From NCBI GenBank assembly GCA_021736965.1, contig JAIPEV010000077.1, forward strand, positions 1 to 7,720: a DNA stretch of 7,720 nt, given 5' to 3'. The notes below the pieces were generated by a model. That model searched no databases. It was not told the origin of the DNA and was given only the letters and a program-made list of their open reading frames with translations. This document shows, one piece after another, positions 1-6,622 of this stretch. The translations under genes and the position numbers were made by a program. How positions within the stretch are numbered: position 1 is the stretch's first letter; each line of letters opens with the position of its first letter. This stretch comes from Halanaerobiales bacterium (lineage in GTDB: Bacteria > Bacillota > Halanaerobiia > Halanaerobiales > M55B127).

Positions 1-466
1 CTCTGATTTTATAGATACTTCCATAGTCTGATTTTGATATTAACTTTACTGCAGTTCTTAAAAGCAGAGATAAAAACTTATCTTCCTTTAGAAACTTTTC
101 TTTATTTATATTGTTGATAAAGTCAATCATAATCTTTAAATCTTCAGTTTGTTCAGATAGATCATGATAAGATCTTTTTAATGATCTATTGCCCTGTTTT
201 AACTCAATATTATATTCACTTAGTACTTGATTTTTAATTTTTAACTCTTTTTTAGCCTTTCTGATTTTTGTAAAATAACTTTTTATTAAGATATAAAAGA
301 TCAATCCTGTAAACATGACAAAAATCCAGCCTTTATAGGTTTGAATTTCACTAATTACTCTACTATCATCAAATAATAATAAAAGTGCCTTATCAGAAAA
401 ATATATCCATACACCACCTAAGATAAGATATATCAAAATTATTTTATTTTCTTCTTTAAGATTCAT
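1..466 (-). CDS. Membrane sensor protein, N-terminal part (runs off left edge)
   Basis: This open frame of 155 codons starts at an ATG at 466 and is still open at base 1, so the C-terminal output part is missing. An AAGGTG ribosome binding site lies at 480-475, 8 bases before the ATG. Residues about 9-32 (with GGVWIYFSDKALLLLF) and 46-65 (WIFVMFTGLIFYILIKSYF) are two membrane segments. Together with QTYKGW at 42-47 they match a sensor N-terminus I recognise from bacterial PAS/GAF kinases and cyclic-di-GMP proteins, in which a short outer loop joins two helices. Residues about 66-115 are charged and heptad-like, probably a coiled-coil linker. From about residue 125 (DKFLSLLLRTAVKLISKSDYGSIYKI) the sequence resembles the first helix and strand of a GAF domain. 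The output could be a histidine kinase, GGDEF or HD-GYP domain; the window cannot decide. It is transcribed away from the sucrose operon. Confidence 0.8.
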   Translation of the reverse strand, partial: MNLKEENKIILIYLILGGVWIYFSDKALLLLFDDSRVISEIQTYKGWIFVMFTGLIFYILIKSYFTKIRKAKKELKIKNQVLSEYNIELKQGNRSLKRSYHDLSEQTEDLKIMIDFINNINKEKFLKEDKFLSLLLRTAVKLISKSDYGSIYKIR

Positions 467-755
467 ATTCAACACACCTTTTTGACCTTTTTTGTATGCA
501 CATTTATAATAATTCTGTAATTTTCAATTAATACCTTTAAGCAGGTAATAATAATTTTTCCAAGAATATTTGATAAAAGAATATTTAAAAGTAATCTACT
601 ATGTTATGATTAAATTTTCAATATGACTTTACTTTAAAGATAACCAAAAAAACAATACTCTCTTAGCATTAAAGTAATATTTTATTATGCCCTCTTATGA
701 TAATGCTAGATACTTATTTGGAATTGATACCCCTTTAAATTATATCAAAATATAC

Positions 756-784
756 TTGCAACTTGGTACATATATTGTTATATT
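756..784 (+). promoter_or_regulatory. Probable sigma-A promoter for the sucrose operon
   Basis: TTGCAA at 756-761 and TATATT at 779-784 are separated by exactly 17 bases, close to the TTGACA-N17-TATAAT consensus. Transcription would begin near 790-792. This leaves an unusually long untranslated leader of about 263 bases before the ATG at 1054. It is the best plus-strand match I found in the region. AT-rich DNA gives many chance matches, and a second promoter nearer the gene is possible. Confidence 0.45.
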
Positions 785-1035
785 AACGATGGGGGAATCG
801 GTATTAGCTTCATAATTGTGAGCAAATTTTTCACCTTATCCTTATTCAATAAAGTAGTTGATTTAACAGAGACTGGTGATTTTTTATTCAAGGTTTTTAA
901 TTAAAGCTTTAGATTAGCTGACTATTAAAAATTTTATAAAGTTAGGTAAAACAACTGCAACTTTCAAAATTAAAAATATAGATGTCTTATTAAATGTAGT
1001 AGCCCGTAGATATTTATTGAGTTTCATAAATAAAC

Positions 1036-1041
1036 AGGAGG
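1036..1041 (+). promoter_or_regulatory. Ribosome binding site with long spacing
   Basis: AGGAGG is a full Shine-Dalgarno match, but 12 bases separate it from the ATG at 1054, longer than the usual 5-9. No in-frame start codon lies nearer, and the protein matches its family from the first residues, so the ATG stands. Confidence 0.75.
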
Positions 1042-1053
1042 CAATACAATAAA

Positions 1054-2544
1054 ATGAAAATTTCAAATTTAAATCATGTAGCTTTTTTAAATCCACAAGG
1101 TAACTTTGATAAAAATAATAGTTATTGGTCAGAACATCCAGACTTCGGTGGCCAATTAGTCTATGTTAAGGAAGTCTCATTAGCTTTAGCTTCTATGGGA
1201 ATCACGGTTGATATATTAACAAGGCAGATTAAGGATGAAAACTGGCCAGAATTTTCTGCAAAAATAGAACAGTATCCTGAAAGTGAAAATGTTAAAATAG
1301 TTAGACTCCCTTTTGGTGGCAATCAGTTTTTAAATAAAGAACTTTTATGGCCTTATATAAATGACTATGTTGATCAAATTATAAAGTATTATGATAAAAA
1401 ATATTCTTTCCCAGATTTTTTCATTACTCATCATGCTGATGGTGGTTTAAGTGGTGTGCTTCTAAAAAGTAAAATAAATATACCATTTACATTTACCGCC
1501 CACTCGCTGGGAGCACAAAAGATGGACGATTTAGATATTAATAAGATAAACTTTACTGATTTAAATACAAAGTTTAATTTTCATCGTAGAATAATTGCTG
1601 AAAGAGTTGCAATAAACCATTCTGATGGAATAGTTGTTAGTACGTCTAAAGAAAAATCCCAACAGTACTCACATCCTTTATATGAAGATGTTATAGATGA
1701 TAAAGAAGATAAGTTTAAAGTAATACCTCCAGGAGTTAATGCAGATATATTTAAAGGTGAATTTACTCAAAATATTAAAGATAAAATTGATTCTTTTATT
1801 ACTCGAGATATAGAAGAAAATAGAAGAAAACTTCCCTTGATTATATCATCAAGTAGGTTAGATCAGAAAAAAAATCATGTTGGCCTTGTAAAAACATTTG
1901 CTGAAAATAAAAAACTACAAAAAAGAGCAAACCTTGCAATTGCTCTACGAGGTATTGAAAAACCCTTTGAAGATTATTCGGATGCAAGTATAGAAGAAAA
2001 AAATATTCTTGACCAAATAATGAAGATTATTTATAATAATAACTGTGCACAAAAAGTAACTACCTTTGCTTTAAATAGTCAAGAAGAATTAGCAGAAACC
2101 TATGCATACCTTGCAGATAAAAAATCGATCTTTGCTTTAACTTCTTTTTATGAACCATTTGGACTAGCTTTTATAGAAGCTATGGCATCTGGACTACCTG
2201 TAGTTGCCACTAAAAATGGAGGATCTGTTGAAATATTAGATCAAGGGAAGTATGGTGTTTTAGTCAACCCTGATGATATCGATGATATTGCAAATGGTAT
2301 AAATAAGATATTTGATAGTAAAAGCATCTGGGAAAAATACCATAAAAAAGGCAAAAAAAGAGTTATGACCAAATATACATGGGAACAAACTGCTAAAGGT
2401 TACTATAAGTTTATGCAAGCTATCATTAACAAGAAAAAAGTAAAAGATGAAAAGCTGGATATTGCAGATTACTTTATCACACCTGATAGTCAAAATGATT
2501 CTAGATTATTAGATCTATTTTTAAGGATCTGGAAAAATAAGTAA
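1054..2544 (+). CDS. Sucrose-phosphate synthase (GT4 family)
   Basis: This 496-residue cytoplasmic glycosyltransferase should transfer glucose from UDP-glucose to fructose-6-phosphate, giving sucrose-6-phosphate. From memory it aligns nearly end to end with the Halothermothrix orenii enzyme, which shares the opening HVAFLNPQGNFD, the FGGQLVYVKEVSLALA segment and the closing NDxxLLD. Visible motifs are the substrate-binding loop FGGQ at 31-34, the AHSLGAQK segment at 149-156, FHRRIIAER at 176-184, SSRLDQKKNH at 266-275 (nucleotide-sugar phosphates), and the EX7E pair E367/E375 in FYEPFGLAFIEAMASG. There are two Rossmann-like halves, roughly 1-240 and 255-450. The C-terminal phosphatase domain of plant-type enzymes is absent, so a separate sucrose-phosphate phosphatase is needed; none is in the window. 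A sucrose synthase is less likely given the full-length match. It is the first gene of an operon, 22 bases before the phosphorylase. Confidence 0.93.
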   Translation: MKISNLNHVAFLNPQGNFDKNNSYWSEHPDFGGQLVYVKEVSLALASMGITVDILTRQIKDENWPEFSAKIEQYPESENVKIVRLPFGGNQFLNKELLWPYINDYVDQIIKYYDKKYSFPDFFITHHADGGLSGVLLKSKINIPFTFTAHSLGAQKMDDLDINKINFTDLNTKFNFHRRIIAERVAINHSDGIVVSTSKEKSQQYSHPLYEDVIDDKEDKFKVIPPGVNADIFKGEFTQNIKDKIDSFITRDIEENRRKLPLIISSSRLDQKKNHVGLVKTFAENKKLQKRANLAIALRGIEKPFEDYSDASIEEKNILDQIMKIIYNNNCAQKVTTFALNSQEELAETYAYLADKKSIFALTSFYEPFGLAFIEAMASGLPVVATKNGGSVEILDQGKYGVLVNPDDIDDIANGINKIFDSKSIWEKYHKKGKKRVMTKYTWEQTAKGYYKFMQAIINKKKVKDEKLDIADYFITPDSQNDSRLLDLFLRIWKNK

Positions 2545-2553
2545 ATATTAATT

Positions 2554-2558
2554 AGGAG
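2554..2558 (+). promoter_or_regulatory. Ribosome binding site of the phosphorylase gene
   Basis: AGGAG sits 8 bases before the ATG at 2567, inside the 22-base gap after the previous stop codon. It fixes this start and supports translation as the second gene of one transcript. Confidence 0.8.
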
Positions 2559-2566
2559 TTGATTAG

Positions 2567-4189
2567 ATGACAAAGAAAGAAAAATATAAACAAGTGGCAT
2601 ATTTTTGCATGGAATACGGTATCAATAAAAACTTTAGGATTTATGCTGGTGGATTAGGCATTTTAGCTGGTGATATTTTAAAAGCAGCTAAAGATTTTAA
2701 CTATCCAATCTTAGGTATTGGTATGCTCTGGTTTGAGGGATATACCAAACAGTTAATTGATGAAAATGGACGTCCTTATGATACTTATCCCAAAAATGAA
2801 TATATCTACGACTATCTTGAAGATACAGATATTACTGTCTCTGTAAAAATTAAAGGTGAAGATATAAAATTAAAAGTTTGGAAGTTAGAGACTGACTATA
2901 TGAATCCATTGTATTTACTTGATTCAAATTTAGAAGAAAACGGTAAGTATGATTGGATAACAAAGAGACTTTATGCCTGGGGAGAAGAAGAAAGAATCGC
3001 ACAAGAAATAGCATTAGGGATTGGTGGAATTAAAGCCATCAGAGCACTTAATCTTGATATAGATGTCTACCATTACAATGAAGGTCATGCTGTTTTTGCT
3101 GGAACTGAATTAATAAATGAAAAGATGAATCAGGGCTTAAATTTCGATCAAGCCTTTCAAGCTGTAAGAAATAAGACAGTTTTCACAACACATACTCCAG
3201 TAAAAAAAGGTAATGAAGTCCATGAACATGCTATTTTACAAGAAATGGGAGCTTATAATGGTCTAACAAAAGAACAGATGATTCAAATTGGAGGAGATCC
3301 CTTTAGTAATACAGTTGCTGGTCTAAGATTAGCAAAGGTATCAAATGGAGTTGCACAACTACATGGTGTAACTGCTAGAAAAATGTGGGAAAATGTAGAG
3401 AATAAATCTCCGATTAAAGCAATTACTAATGGTGTCCATCGAAATTCTTGGGTTGATTTTAGAGTCTATGACGCATTCGATAATGGGGATGAAATAACTC
3501 CAGTACATCAACAATTAAAATCTGAATTGATAAACTATGTTCAAGATAAAACAGATGTTAAACTAGATGTTAATAAACTTCTTATTGGTTTTGCCAGAAG
3601 AGCTGCCCCTTATAAGAGAGCAAATCTTATTTTCGATAAAATTGATCTAATCAAACCATTTTTAGAAGATGGTAGGATTCAGATTATATTTTCAGGTAAA
3701 GCTCACCCTTTAGATGATAAGGGAAAAGATCTTGTAGCTGATATTATAACGATGACAAAAAAATATCCTAATAGTGTAGTATTTTTAGAGGATTATAATA
3801 TGGAAATTGCCAAGATGATGACTAGGGGTGTAGATGTATGGTTAAATAATCCAAGACGTCCTAAAGAAGCAAGTGGTACCTCTGGTATGAAAGCTGCGAT
3901 GAATGGTATTCTAAATTTAAGTATTTTAGATGGTTGGTGGCCTGAAGCTTGTCAACATGGTATTAATGGCTGGCAGTTTGGAGATGGCTATGTGGGTGAT
4001 AATCAAGATACCCATGATAGAGATTCTCTCTATCGGGTTTTGTTTAATGAAGTACTGCCAACTTACTATGAAAATAAAGATAAATGGGAACAGATGATGA
4101 ATAATAGTATTGAAAGCACTTATGAAGAATTTTCGGCTCAAAAGATGATTGAAAACTATTATTTAAAGATGTATAGAAAAGCAAAATAA
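2567..4189 (+). CDS. Alpha-glucan phosphorylase, short form (GT35 family)
   Basis: This 540-residue cytoplasmic enzyme should release glucose-1-phosphate from glycogen or maltodextrin using inorganic phosphate and pyridoxal phosphate. Visible motifs are AGGLGILAGD at 27-36, HYNEGHAVF at 169-177, TTHTPVKKGNEVH at 207-219, AITNGVHRNSWVD at 285-297, and GFARRAAPYKRA at 341-352. In the last of these, R345 and K350 correspond to the phosphate-contacting Arg and Lys of muscle phosphorylase. In EASGTSGMKAAMNG at 434-447, K442 is the expected pyridoxal-phosphate lysine. GTSGMK instead of GTGNMK marks the divergent 'alpha-glucan family phosphorylase' branch rather than classical GlgP. It is shorter than the roughly 800-residue forms and begins directly at the AYFCMEYG strand, so it lacks the usual N-terminal extension (DUF3417). 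It follows sucrose-phosphate synthase by 22 bases and is the last gene before the terminator. Physiological substrate chain length cannot be read from sequence. Confidence 0.92.
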   Translation: MTKKEKYKQVAYFCMEYGINKNFRIYAGGLGILAGDILKAAKDFNYPILGIGMLWFEGYTKQLIDENGRPYDTYPKNEYIYDYLEDTDITVSVKIKGEDIKLKVWKLETDYMNPLYLLDSNLEENGKYDWITKRLYAWGEEERIAQEIALGIGGIKAIRALNLDIDVYHYNEGHAVFAGTELINEKMNQGLNFDQAFQAVRNKTVFTTHTPVKKGNEVHEHAILQEMGAYNGLTKEQMIQIGGDPFSNTVAGLRLAKVSNGVAQLHGVTARKMWENVENKSPIKAITNGVHRNSWVDFRVYDAFDNGDEITPVHQQLKSELINYVQDKTDVKLDVNKLLIGFARRAAPYKRANLIFDKIDLIKPFLEDGRIQIIFSGKAHPLDDKGKDLVADIITMTKKYPNSVVFLEDYNMEIAKMMTRGVDVWLNNPRRPKEASGTSGMKAAMNGILNLSILDGWWPEACQHGINGWQFGDGYVGDNQDTHDRDSLYRVLFNEVLPTYYENKDKWEQMMNNSIESTYEEFSAQKMIENYYLKMYRKAK

Positions 4190-4208
4190 ATATTATTTTT
4201 TAAAGCAA

Positions 4209-4239
4209 GACTATTGGAAAACTCCAATAGTCTTTTTTT
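4209..4239 (+). terminator. Rho-independent terminator between convergent operons
   Basis: A perfect 10-base stem (GACTATTGGA at 4209-4218, TCCAATAGTC at 4223-4232) with a 4-base loop is followed by seven T residues. It begins 20 bases after the phosphorylase stop. The T run overlaps the stop codon (4240-4238) of the convergent DJ-1 gene. On the minus strand the same hairpin is followed by TTGCTTT, so it may also end that operon, though less strongly. Confidence 0.92.
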
Positions 4240-4786
4240 ATCTTTTGATAAGCATAGTTTCAGATAGTTGCTTTACTTCTTTTTTTGATTTAAGGTATTT
4301 AACCACTTCAAGAGCAAATTGACTGGCAACGCCTGGACCACGGCCTGTTATAAGATTTCCATCTTTAACTACCCTTTTTTCTATATATTTACAACTAGGC
4401 ATATATTTTTCAAAACCAGGATAACTTGTTACCTTTTTATCTTTAATTACATTTGCTTTTTCTAAAACAATAGGAGCTGCACAAATAGCTGCTATAAGGC
4501 CATCTTTTTTGTTAATATATTTAACAAATTCTATAACTTTAGAACTATTCTTTAAGTTCTCTGCTCCAGGCAAACCACCCGGTAAGAGTATTCCATCAAA
4601 TTCATCAATCTCAATCTCATCAATTTGAGTATCAGCTTTGATTGTAATATTGTGACTTCCTTTTACATCTATTGAATCCAAAGCACAAGTTACAACCTCA
4701 ATCTCAGCTCTTCTTAGTATATCTATATTTGTCACAGCCTCAATCTCTTCAAATCCTAAGGCTAATGGAATCAGTATTCTAGACAT
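4238..4786 (-). CDS. DJ-1/PfpI family protein (DJ-1/YajL type)
   Basis: This 182-residue soluble protein belongs to the flavodoxin-like DJ-1 superfamily, whose members are reported as glyoxalase III, protein repair or redox-stress proteins. GFEEIEA at 11-17 supplies the conserved acidic residue (E16, equivalent to human E18), and LLPGG at 67-71 precedes the nucleophile elbow. IAAICAAP at 98-105 carries the reactive cysteine C102, equivalent to human C106. SYPGFE at 121-126 has tyrosine where human DJ-1 has H126, a change I recall from other bacterial members. RGPG at 149-152 and the helix ALEVVKYL complete the fold. I chose the ATG at 4786 because AAAGGAG at 4800-4794 is 7 bases away; the TTG just before it at 4789 would be only 4 bases away. 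It is the last gene of the minus-strand cluster, 57 bases after the small membrane protein. The exact substrate is unknown. Confidence 0.9.
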   Translation of the reverse strand: MSRILIPLALGFEEIEAVTNIDILRRAEIEVVTCALDSIDVKGSHNITIKADTQIDEIEIDEFDGILLPGGLPGAENLKNSSKVIEFVKYINKKDGLIAAICAAPIVLEKANVIKDKKVTSYPGFEKYMPSCKYIEKRVVKDGNLITGRGPGVASQFALEVVKYLKSKKEVKQLSETMLIKR

Positions 4787-4793
4787 CAAACCA

Positions 4794-4800
4794 CTCCTTT
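4794..4800 (-). promoter_or_regulatory. Ribosome binding site of the DJ-1 family gene
   Basis: AAAGGAG read on the minus strand lies 7 bases from the ATG at 4786 and 4 bases from the TTG at 4789. The spacing favours the ATG. Confidence 0.75.
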
Positions 4801-4843
4801 TAAATGTTATAATAATACTGCTCCCTATTAAAATATATTGTAC

Positions 4844-5059
4844 TTAAAAGTTTTCATTCTTTTTATCTTTTATTCTCTCCCTTACCAAGGCATATATTAA
4901 GATTAATACCCCTATAATAACACCAAATATACCAACCCTAACTATCAAAGAAAGTTCGGTATCAGAAAACAAATTAATAAATAGATGGTAAAGACCATTA
5001 CCAACCAGCAATATAACTGCCATTATTAAGATTGTAAGACCAACGTTTTTAATATTCAC
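4844..5059 (-). CDS. Small two-helix membrane protein, function unknown
   Basis: With the GTG start at 5059 this is a 71-residue protein beginning MNIKNVGLTI. Residues about 7-27 (GLTILIMAVILLVGNGLYHLF) and 38-59 (LIVRVGIFGVIIGVLILIYALV) are hydrophobic helices joined by a short loop with acidic FSDTEL. The tail RERIKDKKNENF is strongly basic, so both ends are expected in the cytoplasm. I preferred GTG because GGGGGA (5071-5066) stands 6 bases before it. The longer frame starting at TTG 5077 would overlap the hydrolase stop and has no ribosome binding site. The gene follows the hydrolase by 14 bases and must be co-transcribed with it. I recall similar two-helix proteins in related anaerobes but know no function; a partner or regulator of the hydrolase is conceivable. 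Confidence 0.75.
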   Translation of the reverse strand: MNIKNVGLTILIMAVILLVGNGLYHLFINLFSDTELSLIVRVGIFGVIIGVLILIYALVRERIKDKKNENF

Positions 5060-5065
5060 AACTAT

Positions 5066-5071
5066 TCCCCC
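5066..5071 (-). promoter_or_regulatory. Ribosome binding site deciding the small membrane protein start
   Basis: GGGGGA on the minus strand lies directly after the hydrolase stop codon (5076-5074) and 6 bases before the GTG at 5059. It argues against the alternative TTG start at 5077. Confidence 0.65.
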
Positions 5072-5073
5072 AA

Positions 5074-5802
5074 TCAATTTTGGTTTATAAAATCAATTAT
5101 TAAATTAACCGTATAATCCCACTGCTCTTCCTTTTTAATCTTTATTTTCCCATCTCCACTCTGTACTCCATAATTTCCGAATCCAGCATGGTTACCTCCT
5201 TCAATTTGTTTATAAACTGTATTAAAAGGGAGGTTGTCTTTTGTTGTATTATACTTTTTTTGATCTAAAATCTCATCTTGACTCGCTGTGATCGATAATA
5301 CTTCAAAATCCTTATTTGATAAATCAACACTTTCAGCAGGGTATGATGCTAACAATATTAGACCCTTTAGCTTTTTATCATTAACATCATTTAAATAACT
5401 AGCTGCCATAGAGCCACCTAATGAATGACCAATAAGATACCAGTTTCTAATATCATCTTTATATTCATCTAAAATCATTTTTGCTCTATCAAGATCAAAC
5501 ACAGCAAGGTTGAAAGGCATTTTAACTAAAAATACTGAATACCCTTTTTTTCTTAACTTTTCACAGATAGGAGCATAAGATAGTTCTTCTACCCTTCCAC
5601 CCTGGTAGAATATAAATGCAGTGTCGTAATTGTTCTCTGCTTTAAAAAAGTAATAAATATCACTTTCTAATATCTTTTCCTTGTTGATAAAGTTTTGATT
5701 AGCAGCTACAGGTTTATAACTTTGAGATAGGTAAAAATATGTACCTGAAATGATAATTAACAATACAATTGAAATTATTAAAAACACTCTTTTTTTATTC
5801 AT
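5074..5802 (-). CDS. Membrane-anchored alpha/beta hydrolase
   Basis: This 242-residue protein has a basic N-terminus (MNKKR) and a hydrophobic segment at about 6-25 without a lipobox or clear cleavage site. It is probably anchored with its catalytic domain outside the membrane. The nucleophile elbow GHSLGGS at 125-131 gives S127; ITASQDEILD at 171-180 offers D176; GGNHAGFGNYG at 202-212 offers H205. These form a complete Ser-Asp-His triad in the right order. FIFYQGGRVEELSYAP at 63-78 is the oxyanion-hole strand region. The NHAGFGxYGxQxGDG signature matches a small Abhydrolase_5-type family I recognise, but its substrate is not known to me; esterase or lipase-like activity is likely. Its ATG has only a weak AGTAGG site 9 bases upstream. 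It is the first gene of a cluster with the small membrane protein and DJ-1 protein. Confidence 0.85.
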   Translation of the reverse strand: MNKKRVFLIISIVLLIIISGTYFYLSQSYKPVAANQNFINKEKILESDIYYFFKAENNYDTAFIFYQGGRVEELSYAPICEKLRKKGYSVFLVKMPFNLAVFDLDRAKMILDEYKDDIRNWYLIGHSLGGSMAASYLNDVNDKKLKGLILLASYPAESVDLSNKDFEVLSITASQDEILDQKKYNTTKDNLPFNTVYKQIEGGNHAGFGNYGVQSGDGKIKIKKEEQWDYTVNLIIDFINQN

Positions 5803-5870
5803 ATAATAAAACCTACTTTTTATAAATTAACTCAAAAATATTTTATCTTTAAAATAAGCAATTTTTGTCC

Positions 5871-5887
5871 ATGTAATAAATTTACAT
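5871..5887. promoter_or_regulatory. Candidate operator, inverted repeat upstream of the hydrolase cluster
   Basis: ATGTAA at 5871-5876 and TTACAT at 5882-5887 form a perfect 6-base dyad with a 5-base AT spacer. It lies 69 bases before the hydrolase start and directly next to a weak -35-like TGGACA. The size and symmetry suit a dimeric repressor, but such short AT-rich dyads arise by chance. Confidence 0.25.
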
Positions 5888-6498
5888 TAAATCAAAATTA
5901 ATTCGTGGAATAATTTATCTAGATATCCATTTTATCTAATAATTATTTTTCCAGTTTACAAAAATCCATATTTATATTACTAATTTTATAAGTTTATTTG
6001 TCAAAAATCAAATAGCTTTATAGATATTTAACTGTTATTAATATATCTGAAATGTTCAAATGCTGAAAATTATTATTTTATAATTCTTGATTTTTTTATA
6101 AAAAGTTTTTATAATGTTAATTTTTTAATTGAATTAAAAAAGATATAAAGCAGTACTTCAATTTTAATATCAGTTGCTAGATATACTTTTAGTTAATTTA
6201 AACTATCTTTTCACTATATAAATCAAGCTTGTTTCTCCAATCGGGATTCAGTATTAAGCTTATTTATATTAACTTGTAATTCAAATTCTATCTTCTTATA
6301 GAAATTATATTTTAACAATAATTTATTAATTTTATATTTCAGCTAATCTAGAAAAACAACAGTTTTAAGTTACTAAACTTAATATTTTATAAATGAGATC
6401 AAAAACATTTTTTTAAATCCAAGATAATAAATTATTTTGACTGAAGCATAATAAAAATTGGTCTTTTAATAATAGTTGTTAATTTTTTTGTATAATTA

Positions 6499-6580
6499 AA
6501 AAAGGTTTCACCTTGTTTGTTGATTATAATCTCTTTTAACTACTATCTATATTCAACAAAAAATAAGGTGAAACCTTTTT
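6499..6580. repeat. 82-base imperfect palindrome; terminator or MITE-like element
   Basis: The ends are a perfect 16-base inverted repeat (AAAAAGGTTTCACCTT at 6499-6514 and its complement at 6565-6580). An inner 8-base repeat follows (TTTGTTGA at 6516-6523, TCAACAAA at 6553-6560), and the loop is 29 bases. Reading on the minus strand, the structure starts 43 bases after the lipoprotein stop and ends in a T run, so it can end that transcript. The loop is far longer than in ordinary terminators, and the near-perfect terminal repeats recall a miniature inverted-repeat element. I see no clear target duplication. A TATAAT box at 6491-6496 immediately precedes the left arm on the plus strand, but without a matching -35. 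Confidence 0.75.
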
Positions 6581-6622
6581 ATGTTTTTATAAAGATAATT
6601 TATTAACTTTTATTTTATACAT

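Larger units (their letters stand above)
467..1053. other. Divergent intergenic region, 587 bases, no convincing gene
   Basis: The stretch separates the leftward sensor gene from the rightward sucrose operon, so it should carry promoters for both. A good plus-strand promoter is at 756-784 (listed separately). On the minus strand a TATAAA box is visible at 508-503, but no good -35 lies upstream of it. Small repeats are present: AAGAATATTT occurs twice around 563-587, and an 8-base inverted repeat (TAGCATTA at 664-671, TAATGCTA at 701-708) has a 29-base loop. Two stop-free plus-strand frames, about 728-904 and 918-1052, have no usable start with a ribosome binding site. I see no tRNA, riboswitch or terminator. 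Confidence 0.7.
5803..6622. other. 820-base very AT-rich intergenic region
   Basis: Every frame on both strands is broken by frequent stops, and I see no gene, tRNA or recognisable gene remnant. The hydrolase cluster is transcribed leftward away from this region and the lipoprotein gene is transcribed into it from the right. It should therefore hold the hydrolase promoter and the lipoprotein terminator. A weak minus-strand promoter candidate, TGGACA at 5870-5865 with GATAAA 18 bases downstream, lies about 60 bases before the hydrolase ATG. Structures found are the inverted repeat at 5871-5887, a short hairpin TTAAGTT/AACTTAA near 6365-6382, and the large palindrome at 6499-6580. Confidence 0.7.

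Noticed and set aside
661..708. Inverted repeat TAGCATTA/TAATGCTA as a terminator
   Set aside because: The stem is only 8 AT-rich pairs with a 29-base loop and no T run, and no gene ends into it.
789..815. Eight-codon ATG mini-ORF at the start of the predicted leader
   Set aside because: It would begin at or just before the predicted transcription start and has no ribosome binding site.
728..904. Stop-free plus-strand frame of about 58 codons including INDGGIGISFIIVSKFF
   Set aside because: No start with a ribosome binding site, no recognisable family, and it overlaps the best promoter. Chance open frames of this size occur in AT-rich gaps.
918..1052. Stop-free frame ending in TAA one base before the sucrose synthase ATG, suggesting a leader peptide
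   Set aside because: It contains no ATG or GTG start. The only near-start codons lack a ribosome binding site, so translation is unsupported.
914..1096. Minus-strand 60-codon frame across the sucrose synthase start
   Set aside because: It overlaps the start of a certain gene on the other strand, and its product is low-complexity with no ribosome binding site or family resemblance.
2260..2493. Minus-strand frame inside sucrose-phosphate synthase
   Set aside because: It is an antisense shadow of a well-supported gene with a Phe/Ile-rich, meaningless product.
3926..4141. Minus-strand frame inside the phosphorylase gene
   Set aside because: It is an antisense shadow of a conserved coding region.
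6190..6265. Slightly less AT-rich patch that could be a gene remnant (minus-strand NPDWRNKLDLYSEKIV)
   Set aside because: The readable stretch is under 20 codons, flanked by stops and not recognisable; a remnant cannot be supported.
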